The notes below the pieces were generated by a model, which had not been told where the DNA came from, made no database searches, and saw nothing but the letters and a program-made list of their open reading frames with translations. From Haemophilus haemolyticus (GTDB lineage: Bacteria > Pseudomonadota > Gammaproteobacteria > Enterobacterales > Pasteurellaceae), in assembly GCF_001679045.1 (NCBI RefSeq), contig NZ_LYCK01000011.1:83673-147672 (forward strand): a stretch of DNA of 64,000 nt, read 5' to 3'. Numbering within the stretch: the stretch's first letter is position 1; every line of letters begins with the position of its first letter. Below, piece after piece: positions 22,802-30,932 of the stretch. The position numbers and the translations under genes were made by a program.

Positions 22802-23687
22802 TTTCTTCTTGTTTAATTGAGTTAATAATCCATTGACGGAATGCTTGAATTTTTTGATCATCTAGGCGATCCAGATGATTGACCACATAAAATGATTTTG
22901 GATCAGGCAAATTAGTTGGCAATACCACTGTTAATGAGCCATTTTCAATTTCTTGTAAGGCTAATAAACGATTAGCTAATACAATACCTTGCCCATGAAT
23001 TGCTGCCTGTAACGCCATAAATGTATGGCTAAATAACGGCCCTTGCTGAATATTTAAATCATCTAACTGTAAATGATTTGCCATCGCTTGCCAATTATCA
23101 CGCGTATGAATGTGAATTAATGTGTGTTTTTTTAAATCTTCAGACTGAATAATTGGATTTTCGGCTAACAATTCAGGCGACGCTAAAATCAATAAATTTT
23201 CTTCACCAAGACGATCCACTTGAAGATTCTGCCAATTTCCCAAACCATAATAAATAGCAAGATCAATTTCTTTATTTAGCAAGCCTTCATCTTGATCCAC
23301 GCCTGTTAAACGAACCTCAATTTGCGGATAAAGCTGATTAAATTCACTTAAATGTGGCACAAGCCATTGGATACCAAAAGTTTGTGGTACGCTAATATTT
23401 AAATGCGGATCCGTTTTTAACGTTAATAATCGCTCTGTTGCTTCATTTAAGCGACGCAGAATTTTATTAATATCAACAAAATAAGCTTTTCCAAGCTCTG
23501 TTAATTCTAAAGAACGATTCTTTCGCTTAAATAATTCAATTCCTAAGAACTCTTCTAATAATTTAATTTGATGACTAACTGCCGCTTGTGTGACACAAAG
23601 CTCATCCGCCGCTTTAGTAAAACTTAAATGGCGAGCAGCCGACTCAAAAGATTTTAGCGAATTCAATGGTGGCAAACGTTTATACAT
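22794..23687 (-). CDS. gcvA: LysR-type regulator GcvA
   Basis: Regulator of the glycine cleavage system and of the GcvB small RNA in enterics. The ATG at 23687 ([24 protein letters not shown]) matches the GcvA N-terminus and has GGAAAT upstream; a start four codons earlier is less likely. The length is 297 residues. The LysR helix-turn-helix ([21 protein letters not shown]) is followed by the effector-binding domain. Divergently, 125 bases away, begins a GcvB-like RNA, with three CTAAT motifs in between, which strongly supports the GcvA name. Confidence 0.94.
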   Translation of the reverse strand: MYKRLPPLNSLKSFESAARHLSFTKAADELCVTQAAVSHQIKLLEEFLGIELFKRKNRSLELTELGKAYFVDINKILRRLNEATERLLTLKTDPHLNISVPQTFGIQWLVPHLSEFNQLYPQIEVRLTGVDQDEGLLNKEIDLAIYYGLGNWQNLQVDRLGEENLLILASPELLAENPIIQSEDLKKHTLIHIHTRDNWQAMANHLQLDDLNIQQGPLFSHTFMALQAAIHGQGIVLANRLLALQEIENGSLTVVLPTNLPDPKSFYVVNHLDRLDDQKIQAFRQWIINSIKQEENE

Positions 23688-23710
23688 AAGTATTTCCATT
23701 CATAAAATTT

Positions 23711-23754
23711 TTGTCTATAATAGACAAGATCTAATTCGGATTAGTTTTTCTAAT
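23711..23754. promoter_or_regulatory. Probable GcvA operator region (CTAAT motifs and palindrome)
   Basis: Between gcvA and the GcvB RNA lie CTAAT (23731-23735), its inverse ATTAG (23740-23744) and a further CTAAT (23750-23754). CTAAT is the core reported for E. coli GcvA sites. A perfect palindrome TTGTCTA-TAA-TAGACAA (23711-23727) is next to them and probably overlaps the gcvA -10 region. Confidence 0.6.
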
Positions 23755-23776
23755 ACCTCAAATAAAAAAACGTCAT

Positions 23777-23806
23777 TTGTCCTTTCCTACCCTTTTTCCT
23801 TACAAT
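23777..23806 (+). promoter_or_regulatory. Candidate promoter of gcvB
   Basis: TTGTCC (23777-23782) and TACAAT (23801-23806) are spaced by 18 bases and place the start near 23812, exactly where the first stem of the RNA begins. Confidence 0.6.
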
Positions 23807-23811
23807 ACAAC

Positions 23812-23988
23812 CATACTTAATGATTGGTAATTCTTTACTAGTTAATGAGTTTCGGACTTAAGTATGATGTTGTGTTTGCATATAGTTCGGGTAACCGAAC
23901 TTGAGTAACAAATATGTTACTCATTTACTTCCTGTATATTATTAAACCAATTTGGTTAAACGCTGCTCTCATTGAGTGGCGTTTTTTT
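23812..23988 (+). ncRNA. gcvB: GcvB small regulatory RNA
   Basis: Hfq-dependent small RNA that represses many amino-acid and peptide transport genes. The recognition rests on position (divergent from gcvA), on the G/U-rich seed-like stretch GATGTTGTGTTTGC at 23866-23879 (R1 in E. coli GcvB), on the conserved ACTTCCTGTA near 23928-23937, and on the fold. The folds seen are: CATACTTAA (23812-23820) with TTAAGTATG (23858-23866); AGTTCGG (23884-23890) with CCGAACT (23895-23901); GAGTAAC (23903-23909) with GTTACTC (23916-23922); and a terminal AAACGC...GCGTTT hairpin with a T-run ending at 23988. The length is about 177 nt, shorter than the E. coli RNA (about 205). Confidence 0.88.
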
Positions 23989-24163
23989 CATCCCGATTTT
24001 AGCATAACTATATCTTTATTTCCTGCCCTGTTTCCAAAATTTCCTTATTCCTTTTTAATTGGCTAAAAATTGCATAATTTCGAGAATTTATTATTTAAAT
24101 CACTGCTGGAATGGTGTAGATTAAACGGTATTTCATTCAAAAAAATAATATTAAGGAAGCAAA
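23989..24163 (+). other. Intergenic region before ilvE
   Basis: 175 AT-rich bases. An AAGGA ribosome site lies just before the ilvE ATG (24155-24160 region). I see no attenuator-type leader peptide rich in branched-chain codons and no clear hairpin. Confidence 0.5.
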
Positions 24164-25195
24164 ATGAAAGACTTAGACTGGAATAACCTTGGTTTTAGTT
24201 ATATTAAAACAGATTACCGTTTCATCGCTCACTGGAAAGATGGCAAATGGGACGAAGGCAAACTCACAACAGACAATACCTTGCATATTCACGAAGGTTC
24301 TACCGCACTTCACTACGGTCAACAATGCTTTGAAGGCTTAAAAGCTTATCGTTGCAAAGACGGCTCAATTAACTTATTCCGTCCACAAGAAAATGCAAAG
24401 CGCATGCAACATACTTCGGATCGTTTACTCATGCCACAAGTGCCCACTGAATTATTTATCCGTGCATGTAAAGAAGTGGTGAAAGCGAACGAAGAATGGG
24501 TAGGACCTTACGGCTCTGGCGCAACCCTATACTTACGTCCATTCTTAATTGGTGTGGGTGAAAATATCGGTGTGAAAGCTGCGCCAGAATTTATTTTCTC
24601 TGTATTCTGCTGCCCAGTGGGTGCCTATTTCAAAGGTGGTTTAACACCATCTAACTTTATTACCACAGAATATGATCGCGCTGCACCAATGGGAACAGGC
24701 GGCGTAAAAGTGGGTGGTAACTACGCTGCGAGCCTTCTGCCACATGTATTAGCGGCAGAACAAGGTACGCCAGAACGTAAATTTGCGGATGCTATTTATT
24801 TAGATCCAAAAACTCACACCAAAATTGAAGAAGTCGGTGCGGCAAACTTTTTTGGAATCACAAAAGACAATAAATTCATCACACCAAAATCAGAATCTAT
24901 TTTACCAAGTATCACCAAATACTCTCTTTTACATATCGCAAAAGAGCGTTTAGGTATGGAAGCAATTGAAGGCGATGTTTATATCGATCAGCTAGATCAA
25001 TTTGCTGAAGCTGGTGCCTGTGGTACTGCTGCAGTAATTTCACCTGTTGGCGGTATCCAACATAAAGGCAAATTCCATGTATTCTATTCTGAAACTGAAG
25101 TGGGCCCAGTAACTCGTCGCCTTTATGAAGAACTCACAGGTATTCAGTTCGGTGATATCGAAGCACCTGAAGGCTGGATTGTGAAAGTAGAATAA
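24164..25195 (+). CDS. ilvE: Branched-chain-amino-acid aminotransferase
   Basis: PLP enzyme for the last step of leucine, isoleucine and valine synthesis. The 343-residue protein belongs to fold type IV; the PLP lysine lies in [12 protein letters not shown] near residue 187. The sequence [15 protein letters not shown] and [10 protein letters not shown] match the longer BCAT form typical of Gram-positive and Pasteurellaceae enzymes rather than the 309-residue E. coli IlvE. AAGGAAG precedes the ATG. A paired uptake-sequence terminator follows. Confidence 0.95.
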   Translation: MKDLDWNNLGFSYIKTDYRFIAHWKDGKWDEGKLTTDNTLHIHEGSTALHYGQQCFEGLKAYRCKDGSINLFRPQENAKRMQHTSDRLLMPQVPTELFIRACKEVVKANEEWVGPYGSGATLYLRPFLIGVGENIGVKAAPEFIFSVFCCPVGAYFKGGLTPSNFITTEYDRAAPMGTGGVKVGGNYAASLLPHVLAAEQGTPERKFADAIYLDPKTHTKIEEVGAANFFGITKDNKFITPKSESILPSITKYSLLHIAKERLGMEAIEGDVYIDQLDQFAEAGACGTAAVISPVGGIQHKGKFHVFYSETEVGPVTRRLYEELTGIQFGDIEAPEGWIVKVE

Positions 25196-25215
25196 TTTCT
25201 ACCAATAGAAAAACG

Positions 25216-25247
25216 AAAGTGCGGTTAAAAATCAACCGCACTTTTTT
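25216..25247. terminator. Paired uptake-sequence terminator after ilvE
   Basis: AAAGTGCGGTT (25216-25226) and AACCGCACTTT (25234-25244) form a perfect 11-bp stem with a T-run on plus. It also abuts the stop of the small lipoprotein gene on minus, so it may serve both. Confidence 0.85.
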
Positions 25248-25248
25248 A

Positions 25249-25389
25249 TTAATTCAATCCCCATTGGCGAGAATCTTTATCAAATTTAACACCTGAATGA
25301 GAACCTTCTGCGCCGTTAAAATACACATCTTTATTCGCACAAGCTGAAATAATCAATGCGCCTGCGATAATCAATAACCATTTTTTCAT
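25249..25389 (-). CDS. Small lipoprotein, 46 residues, function unknown
   Basis: A short reading frame encodes MKKWLLIIAGALIISAC followed by a hydrophilic tail ending in SRQWGLN. The lipobox I-S-A-C places the lipidated cysteine at residue 17, leaving a mature peptide of about 30 residues. AAAGGT lies at the right distance before the ATG (25389). Two stops in tandem (TAA TAA) end it, the second overlapping the T-run of the ilvE terminator. The mature part has no motif I know. Two tiny lipoproteins of this general type occur in the window (the other, near 53.6 kb, is broken). Confidence 0.75.
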   Translation of the reverse strand: MKKWLLIIAGALIISACANKDVYFNGAEGSHSGVKFDKDSRQWGLN

Positions 25390-25601
25390 AAGTAAACCTT
25401 TTTGCTAAATTAAAAACGTGCGAATTGTAGCACAACGATGCCACATCCCAACGAAATATTTTGCTTTCCTTGCCATCATTAACACCTCTCACCAAAGCCA
25501 AGCTTCCCTTCTTTGCTGATAAATTTGACTTATTGAACTCTTAAAAAACGTAAGAAATTTAAACCGTACTTTAAATAAAATAAAAAATTTCTTATTACCC
25601 C
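25390..25601. other. Intergenic region with a spaced 10-bp inverted repeat
   Basis: No gene is visible. TAAGAAATTT (25551-25560) and its exact complement AAATTTCTTA (25585-25594) flank 24 bases that include a one-mismatch uptake signal (ACCGTACTT). The repeat ends 8 bases upstream of a candidate -35 box and could be an operator. Confidence 0.4.
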
Positions 25602-25629
25602 TTGATCGCTATAAATTTATGTATATAAT
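25602..25629 (+). promoter_or_regulatory. Candidate sigma-70 promoter
   Basis: TTGATC (25602-25607) and a consensus TATAAT (25624-25629) spaced by 16 bases, predicting a start near 25636. No gene starts immediately downstream; a strong terminator follows about 80 bases later. Confidence 0.6.
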
Positions 25630-25635
25630 GAATCC

Positions 25636-25718
25636 TGTTTTAGATACTAGATAGTAATTTAATAGTAATGAAACTTGGCTAGTGCATTCCCCCACTCCTT
25701 TCGCACTAGCCATTTTTT
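25636..25718 (+). ncRNA. Candidate small RNA or attenuated leader upstream of the Nif3 gene
   Basis: A good promoter is followed within about 85 bases by a strong intrinsic terminator: GGCTAGTGC (near 25677-25685) pairs perfectly with GCACTAGCC (near 25702-25710) and is followed by ATTTTTTTT. The loop is C-rich (CCCCCACTCC), a composition that can pair with Shine-Dalgarno sequences. It could be a free small RNA or a leader that controls the Nif3 gene starting 48 bases later. I do not recognise a known family. Confidence 0.5.
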
Positions 25719-25765
25719 TTGGAATTTTGTACCATAACCCACCTGTTTCCAATCAACTATCCATT

Positions 25766-26521
25766 ATGAATAATCTCGAACTTGAACAACTCATTAATCA
25801 AAAACTTTCTTCTGATAAAATCAATGACTATGCGCCCAACGGCTTACAAGTCGAAGGTAAAACTGAAATCAAAAAAATCATTACTGGCGTAACCGCGAGT
25901 CAGGCTCTAATTGATTACGCAATCAGCCAAAATGCCGATGCGATTTTGGTTCATCACGGCTATTTTTGGAAAAGTGAAAACCCTTGTATTCGTGGAATGA
26001 AAGGCAAGCGAATTAAATCCCTTTTAGTGAATGACATTAATTTATATGGCTATCATTTGCCATTAGATGTGCACCCAGAATTAGGTAACAATGCACAATT
26101 AGCCAAACTGCTCGACATTGAAAATTTACAACCATTAGAAAAAGGCGCTGTGAGTATTCCTGTTTGGGGCGAATTAAAAGAACCGATGACAGGTGAAAAC
26201 TTTGCAGAAAAAATAGAAACAGTGTTAAATCGAAAACCGTTAATTTGCATTGAAAACGGACCGCACTTAATCCGAAAAATTGGCATCTGTACTGGTGGCG
26301 GACAAGGTTATATTGATCTTGTTGCAGAACAAGGCTGCGATGCATTTATTACTGGTGAAGTGTCAGAACAAACGATTCATTCTGCCCGTGAGCAAGGATT
26401 ACATTTCTTCTCTGCCGGCCATCACGCAACAGAACGATATGGCATCAAGGCATTAGGTAAATGGTTGGCGAAAGAATATGGCTTTGATGTAGAATTTAAA
26501 GATATAGATAATCCAGCATAA
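25766..26521 (+). CDS. Nif3-family dinuclear metal-centre protein (YbgI type)
   Basis: The ATG at 25766 (MNNLELEQLINQKLSS) gives 251 residues, matching the YbgI family (247); an earlier in-frame start at 25682 would read through the terminator stem and is rejected. Metal-binding histidines are visible in ILVHHGYFW, in YHLPLDVHPELGN, and near the C-terminus in FFSAGHHATERYG. Family members are often labelled GTP cyclohydrolase 1 type 2, but the cellular role is not settled. No clear ribosome site precedes the ATG. It is convergent with ffh. Confidence 0.9.
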   Translation: MNNLELEQLINQKLSSDKINDYAPNGLQVEGKTEIKKIITGVTASQALIDYAISQNADAILVHHGYFWKSENPCIRGMKGKRIKSLLVNDINLYGYHLPLDVHPELGNNAQLAKLLDIENLQPLEKGAVSIPVWGELKEPMTGENFAEKIETVLNRKPLICIENGPHLIRKIGICTGGGQGYIDLVAEQGCDAFITGEVSEQTIHSAREQGLHFFSAGHHATERYGIKALGKWLAKEYGFDVEFKDIDNPA

Positions 26522-26526
26522 AATAC

Positions 26527-26565
26527 AAAAGTGCGGTAAAAATATTTCTTTTTTACCGCACTTTT
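26527..26565. terminator. Paired uptake-sequence terminator between the Nif3 gene and ffh
   Basis: AAAAGTGCGGTAAAAA and TTTTTACCGCACTTTT form a perfect stem of about 16 bp, symmetrical for both converging genes. Confidence 0.85.
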
Positions 26566-26576
26566 ATCTTCTGAAA

Positions 26577-27965
26577 TTATCGTTTAAACATTCCGCCTAA
26601 ACCGCCAAGACCGCCTAAGCCTCCGCCCATTAAGCCTTGCATTCCACGCATCATTTTAGCCATGCCGCCTTTACGCATTTTCTTCATCATACGTTGCATT
26701 TCATCGAATTGTTTAAGTAATTTATTGACATCTTGCACTTGAGTGCCAGAGCCTAATGCAATGCGACGACGGCGAGAACCTTTGATTATGTCTGGATTTG
26801 CGCGTTCTTTTAGGGTCATAGAGTTAATGATCGCTTCCATTTTGATAAACATTTTGTCATCTACTTGATTTTTAACGTGATCAGGCAAATTTTTTGCACC
26901 CGGTAATTTCTCAAGCATAGACATCATGCCGCCCATTTTTTTCATTTCGATAAGCTGCTCACGGAAATCATCTAAAGTGAAATCATCACCTTTCTTGAAT
27001 TTCTGCGCCATTTTTTCTGCTTTTTCACGGTCAACAGAACGTTCAAGATCTTCGATAAGGGAAAGCACATCGCCCATACCCAAAATACGGGAAGCAACGC
27101 GATCAGGATGGAACGGCTCAAGCGCTTCTGTTTTCTCACCCACACCCAAGAATTTGATTGGTTTACCTGTGATTTGACGAATCGATAACGCCGCACCACC
27201 ACGCGCATCACCGTCCACTTTTGTCAAAATAACCCCTGTAAGCGGCAATGCTTCATTAAAGGCTTTTGCCGTATTGGCCGCATCTTGACCAGTCATCGCA
27301 TCTACGGTGAAAAGGGTTTCGATTGGATTTAATGCTGCATGGACTTGCTTGATTTCGTCCATCATTTCTGTATCAACGTGCAAGCGCCCTGCTGTATCCA
27401 CAATCAACACATCGTAGAATTTCAGTTTTGCATCAGCAAGCGCCGCTTTAGCAATATCAACTGGATTTTGTTTGACATCCGATGGGAAAAAATCCACGCT
27501 AACGGATTGAGACAAGGTTTCAAGTTGCTTAATCGCAGCTGGGCGATATACATCGGCAGACACCACTAACACTTTCTTTTTATGGCGTTCACGCAAGAAT
27601 TTTGCCAATTTACCTACGCTGGTGGTTTTACCCGCACCTTGTAAACCCGCCATTAAGATAACTGCTGGTGGTTGGGTTGCAAGGTTTAAACTCTCATTCG
27701 CTTCGCCCATCGCTTTTTCAAGCTCACGCTGAACGATTTTTAAGAACTCTTGCCCCGGCGTTAAACTTTTATTGACTTCTTCCCCAAGCGCGCTTTCTTT
27801 TACTTTTGCGATAAATTCACGCACCACAGGTAAAGCAACATCAGCTTCAAGTAATGCCATACGCACTTCGCGTAAGGTTTCTTTAATATTATCTTCCGTT
27901 AAACGACCTTTTCCTGTGATATTACGTAAGGTTTTGGAAAGGCGATCCGATAAATTCTCAAACAT
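26577..27965 (-). CDS. ffh: Signal recognition particle protein Ffh
   Basis: GTPase that binds signal sequences and 4.5S RNA and targets nascent membrane proteins to FtsY. The ATG at 27965 (MFENLSDRLSKTLRN) gives 462 residues and has AGGA upstream; an upstream TTG is rejected. Order: N domain, G domain with GLQGAGKTTSVGKLA near residue 105 and TKVDGDARGGA, and the methionine-rich M domain ending in a Gly/Met tail (MGGGLGGLGGLGGMFKR). It is divergent from corB, as yfjD/corB lies near ffh in E. coli. Confidence 0.97.
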   Translation of the reverse strand: MFENLSDRLSKTLRNITGKGRLTEDNIKETLREVRMALLEADVALPVVREFIAKVKESALGEEVNKSLTPGQEFLKIVQRELEKAMGEANESLNLATQPPAVILMAGLQGAGKTTSVGKLAKFLRERHKKKVLVVSADVYRPAAIKQLETLSQSVSVDFFPSDVKQNPVDIAKAALADAKLKFYDVLIVDTAGRLHVDTEMMDEIKQVHAALNPIETLFTVDAMTGQDAANTAKAFNEALPLTGVILTKVDGDARGGAALSIRQITGKPIKFLGVGEKTEALEPFHPDRVASRILGMGDVLSLIEDLERSVDREKAEKMAQKFKKGDDFTLDDFREQLIEMKKMGGMMSMLEKLPGAKNLPDHVKNQVDDKMFIKMEAIINSMTLKERANPDIIKGSRRRRIALGSGTQVQDVNKLLKQFDEMQRMMKKMRKGGMAKMMRGMQGLMGGGLGGLGGLGGMFKR

Positions 27966-28094
27966 GGCTAACAATCCTGTTTTTCTCAAAAATTGCGCTG
28001 ATTATACCGAAATTTAGGCGTTTTTCATCATTTCAAATGAAAATGGCTTTTTGAGTAGGCGATTTCATGAAGAAAGCATAGGATATAAGGAAAA

Positions 28095-28216
28095 AGAATG
28101 ATTATTTAGCCAATTTCAGGTATCATTCTGCCCACTCTTGGCTATTTGAGTAGCCATTTGATTTAGCAAAATCAAATAACAGGTAAAAAGTGCGGTGAAA
28201 AATGACCGCACTTTTT
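28095..28216 (+). ncRNA. Candidate structured RNA between ffh and corB (leader/attenuator or small RNA)
   Basis: Four inverted repeats follow one another: AGAATGAT (28095-28102) with ATCATTCT (28122-28129); TGGCTA (28139-28144) with TAGCCA (28151-28156); ATTTGATTT (28156-28164) with AAATCAAAT (28169-28177); and an uptake-sequence terminator AAAAAGTGCGGT (28185-28196) with ACCGCACTTTTT (28205-28216). The second and third share base 28156, so they may be alternative folds. The terminator ends 28 bases before the corB start. No coding frame is visible. I do not recognise a family. Confidence 0.42.
28185..28216 (+). terminator. Paired uptake-sequence terminator upstream of corB
   Basis: A perfect 12-bp stem with an 8-base loop and T-run, placed upstream of corB and downstream of no coding gene on the plus strand. 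Confidence 0.75.
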
Positions 28217-28244
28217 GTTGATTAACGAACAAAAGGATTTTCCC

Positions 28245-29507
28245 TTGGACAGTATTCCCCTTAGTACTTTATTTATTATTCTCATTATCTGTTTAGTGTT
28301 ATCTGCCTATTTTTCCGGTTCAGAAACCGGACTACTCTCCCTCAATAAATATCGTCTTCGTTTTCTATCCGAACAAGGCAATAAAGGCGCACAAAAAGCA
28401 GAAAAACTGCTCGAAAAGCCGGATACCTTATTAAGCTTTATTCTTATCTTTAATAACCTTGTGAATATCAGCGCATCGGCAATTGCGACCATGATTGGTA
28501 TGCGTTTATACGGTGATGCCGGCGTGGCGATTGCAACGGGTTTGCTCACTTTCGTGATGCTTGTCTTTTCTGAAATTTTCCCCAAAACTGTGGCAGCGAT
28601 GCACGCGGAAAAAGTCGGTTTTGTGTCCAGCCATATTTTGACGGTATTACTTAAAATCTTCTACCCGCTAGTTTGGCTGATGAATATTTTTACCAAATCG
28701 TTAATGCATTTGGTGGGATTAAAACCCGATATGCAAAAACAAGTAATTAGCCGTGAGGAACTTCGTAGTATCGTATCAGAAGCGGGCGAAGCGACGCCTG
28801 ATGAACAACATCCACAAATGTTGCTTTCTATTTTAGATATGGAAACCGTCACCGTCGATGACATTATGGTTCCACGCAACGAAATTGGCGGCATTGATAT
28901 TGATGATGACTGGAAAGCCATTATGCGCCAGCTCAATCATGCAGCACATAACCGCGTGGTGCTTTACAAAGGCAGTCTTGATGAACAAGTGCTTGGCATT
29001 TTGCGCGTGCGTGAAGCATTCCGCTTACTGCTTGAAAAAAATGAATTTACCAAAGAAACCTTAATTCGTGCCGCTGATGAAGTGTATTTCATTCCTGAAA
29101 GCACGCCATTAAAAACGCAACTTGCGAATTTCCGTGCAAATAAAGAACGCATTGGCTTAGTTGTGGACGAATACGGCGATATTAAAGGGCTTGTGACGTT
29201 GGAAGATATTTTGGAAGAAATCGTTGGTGATTTTACCACTTCCACAGCCCCAAGCATTGATGAGGAAGTAACGCAACAATCTGATGGTTCCATGATTATC
29301 GATGGCTCTGCCAACCTACGCGATCTCAACAAAATGTTTAACTGGGAATTGGATACAGAAGATGCCCGCACGTTTAATGGTTTAATCCTCGAACACTTAG
29401 AAGAAATTCCCGATGAAGGCACAGTTTGCGAAATTGATGGCTTGCAAATTACCATTCTTGAAGTGGGCGATAATATGATTAAACAAGCGAAAGTCGTCAA
29501 ACTTTAA
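28245..29507 (+). CDS. corB: CNNM/CorB-family transporter accessory protein (YfjD)
   Basis: Membrane protein with an N-terminal DUF21 transmembrane domain (about residues 1-190), a CBS-domain pair (about 200-335, with DDIMVPRNEIGGID and VVDEYGDIKGLVTLEDILEEIVGDF) and a C-terminal CorC_HlyC domain. In Salmonella, corB affects magnesium/cobalt efflux; relatives transport magnesium. The start is probably TTG 28245 (MDSIPLSTLFIILII), 420 residues, with AAAAGGA seven bases upstream; the longer in-frame start at 28215 would begin inside the terminator. A structured region precedes it. Confidence 0.9.
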   Translation: MDSIPLSTLFIILIICLVLSAYFSGSETGLLSLNKYRLRFLSEQGNKGAQKAEKLLEKPDTLLSFILIFNNLVNISASAIATMIGMRLYGDAGVAIATGLLTFVMLVFSEIFPKTVAAMHAEKVGFVSSHILTVLLKIFYPLVWLMNIFTKSLMHLVGLKPDMQKQVISREELRSIVSEAGEATPDEQHPQMLLSILDMETVTVDDIMVPRNEIGGIDIDDDWKAIMRQLNHAAHNRVVLYKGSLDEQVLGILRVREAFRLLLEKNEFTKETLIRAADEVYFIPESTPLKTQLANFRANKERIGLVVDEYGDIKGLVTLEDILEEIVGDFTTSTAPSIDEEVTQQSDGSMIIDGSANLRDLNKMFNWELDTEDARTFNGLILEHLEEIPDEGTVCEIDGLQITILEVGDNMIKQAKVVKL

Positions 29508-29528
29508 TCATAAAAACTCCGCCAAATT

Positions 29529-29570
29529 GAACCGCACTTTTGACTTGGATCATAAGTGCGGTTCTTTTTT
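29529..29570 (+). terminator. Paired uptake-sequence terminator after corB
   Basis: GAACCGCACTT (29529-29539) and AAGTGCGGTTC (29554-29564) form a perfect 11-bp stem followed by TTTTTTT. Confidence 0.85.
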
Positions 29571-29635
29571 TGCGCATTTTTCAGAAAATATTTTTATAAT
29601 CATTTATAGGTATATTTTGATAAAAGAAGAAAGAT

Positions 29636-30406
29636 ATGGAGCACGAATATCAACGGGCGGTGACTCGCGTGTGTGTACAAACGGCACTGCTCTTGTTACA
29701 ACATGGTGCAGAAAGTACCGTGGTGGTCCAAATGGCGCAGCGTTTAGGCATCGCACTTGGCGTAGAAAGTGTAGAATGTGCGCTCACAGCAAATGCAGTT
29801 GTGCTAACGACCTTATCAGATAATCATTGCATTACCACCGCACGAAAAAATACGGATAAAGGCATTAATATGCAAATGGTCACTGATGTGCAGCGCATTG
29901 TGATTGCCGTTGAGCATCATTTGTATGACTTAGAAATCGCACAAAGAAAATTGGATCAATTAAAACCGCTTAAATATAACCGCTGGTTAGTGGTGTTTAT
30001 GATTGGTTTATCTTGTGCGGCATTCGCCCATTTATCTGGTGGAGACTGGGTGATTTGTGGTATCACCTTTGTGGCGGCAGCTATCGCCATGTTTGTGCGA
30101 CAAGAATTTTCTAAACGGCACTATAATCCCCTTATCGTCTTTTCCATCACCTCTTTTGTTGCCTCACTGATTTCTGGCGTGAGCTTAAAATATAACTTAG
30201 GTAACGATCCTCAAATTGCCTTGGCATCTAGTGTGTTATTACTTGTGCCGGGGTTTCCGCTGATTAATTCTTTGGCGGATATATTAAAAGGTTATGTCAA
30301 TATGGGATTAGGCCGTTGGACGATTGCCACTATTCTCACTTTTGGCGCATGTCTTGGTATTGTATTCGCGTTAAGCGTATTACATATTACAACTTGGGGG
30401 CATTAA
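29636..30406 (+). CDS. yjjP: Threonine/serine exporter family protein, ThrE N-terminal part (YjjP type)
   Basis: A 256-residue protein of the DUF1212/ThrE_1 group. The first 115 residues are soluble; then about five hydrophobic segments run from residue 118 to 250. In E. coli, YjjP and YjjB together form a succinate export system; actinobacterial ThrE, a fusion of the two halves, exports threonine and serine. GAAGAAAGAT precedes the ATG. The second half starts one base after this stop, so the two subunits are surely made together. Confidence 0.88.
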   Translation: MEHEYQRAVTRVCVQTALLLLQHGAESTVVVQMAQRLGIALGVESVECALTANAVVLTTLSDNHCITTARKNTDKGINMQMVTDVQRIVIAVEHHLYDLEIAQRKLDQLKPLKYNRWLVVFMIGLSCAAFAHLSGGDWVICGITFVAAAIAMFVRQEFSKRHYNPLIVFSITSFVASLISGVSLKYNLGNDPQIALASSVLLLVPGFPLINSLADILKGYVNMGLGRWTIATILTFGACLGIVFALSVLHITTWGH

Positions 30407-30407
30407 A

Positions 30408-30887
30408 ATGTTATTAGATATAACAATATTTATATTGAAATTACTTGATGATATGTTATTTGCTGCGATTCCAGCTGTGGGCTTTGCTTTAGTATTTAAT
30501 GTGCCGCCAAAAGCCTTAAAATATTGCGCAATTTTAGCCGCACTTGGGCATGTGACACGAACATTATTACTGCATATTAATATGCCTATTGTATTTGCCA
30601 CCTTCTTTGCCACTTGCGTAATTGGATTTTTAGGCGTGCATCTTTCCCATCGTTATTTAGCCCATCCCAAAGCCTTCACCGTTGCCGCAATTATCCCGAT
30701 GATCCCCGGTGTTCATGCCTATAAAGCAATGATTTCAATGGTACAAATTCATCATTTCGGCTTTTCCGATGCTTTATTTGAACAAATGATTAGTTCCTTT
30801 ATTAATACCAGTTTTATCCTAGGCGCAATAGTATTTGGATTGGCCTTACCCGGTTTATTGTTTTATCGACAAAAACCGGTGGTGTGA
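30408..30887 (+). CDS. yjjB: Threonine/serine exporter family protein, ThrE C-terminal part (YjjB type)
   Basis: A 159-residue membrane protein with about five hydrophobic segments (DUF3815/ThrE_2 group), including the conserved IIPMIPGVHAYKAM near residue 99. It completes the split ThrE-type transporter with the gene just upstream. GGGGG lies before the ATG inside the previous gene. The substrate in this organism cannot be told from sequence: dicarboxylate (as in E. coli) or amino acid. Confidence 0.88.
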   Translation: MLLDITIFILKLLDDMLFAAIPAVGFALVFNVPPKALKYCAILAALGHVTRTLLLHINMPIVFATFFATCVIGFLGVHLSHRYLAHPKAFTVAAIIPMIPGVHAYKAMISMVQIHHFGFSDALFEQMISSFINTSFILGAIVFGLALPGLLFYRQKPVV

Positions 30888-30902
30888 TACTAAAATAGTT
30901 CA

Positions 30903-30931
30903 ACAAAAAAACCGGCATCCGCCGGTTTTTT
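30903..30931. terminator. Bidirectional terminator between yjjB and the YdcH-like gene
   Basis: AACCGGC (30910-30916) and GCCGGTT (30921-30927) around a 4-base loop, with A-run left and T-run right. Confidence 0.85.
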
Positions 30932-30932
30932 A

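Noticed and set aside
25682..25765. Longer start for the Nif3 gene
   Set aside because: The extension would be translated from the terminator hairpin and has no family similarity; ATG 25766 matches the family N-terminus.
28215..28244. Longer start for corB
   Set aside because: It begins in the T-run of a terminator and lacks a ribosome site; TTG 28245 has AAAAGGA upstream and fits the family start.
28964..29500. Minus-strand frame of 178 codons opposite corB
   Set aside because: Long but antisense to the conserved CBS and CorC regions; composition is Ser-rich as expected for a reverse-frame shadow.
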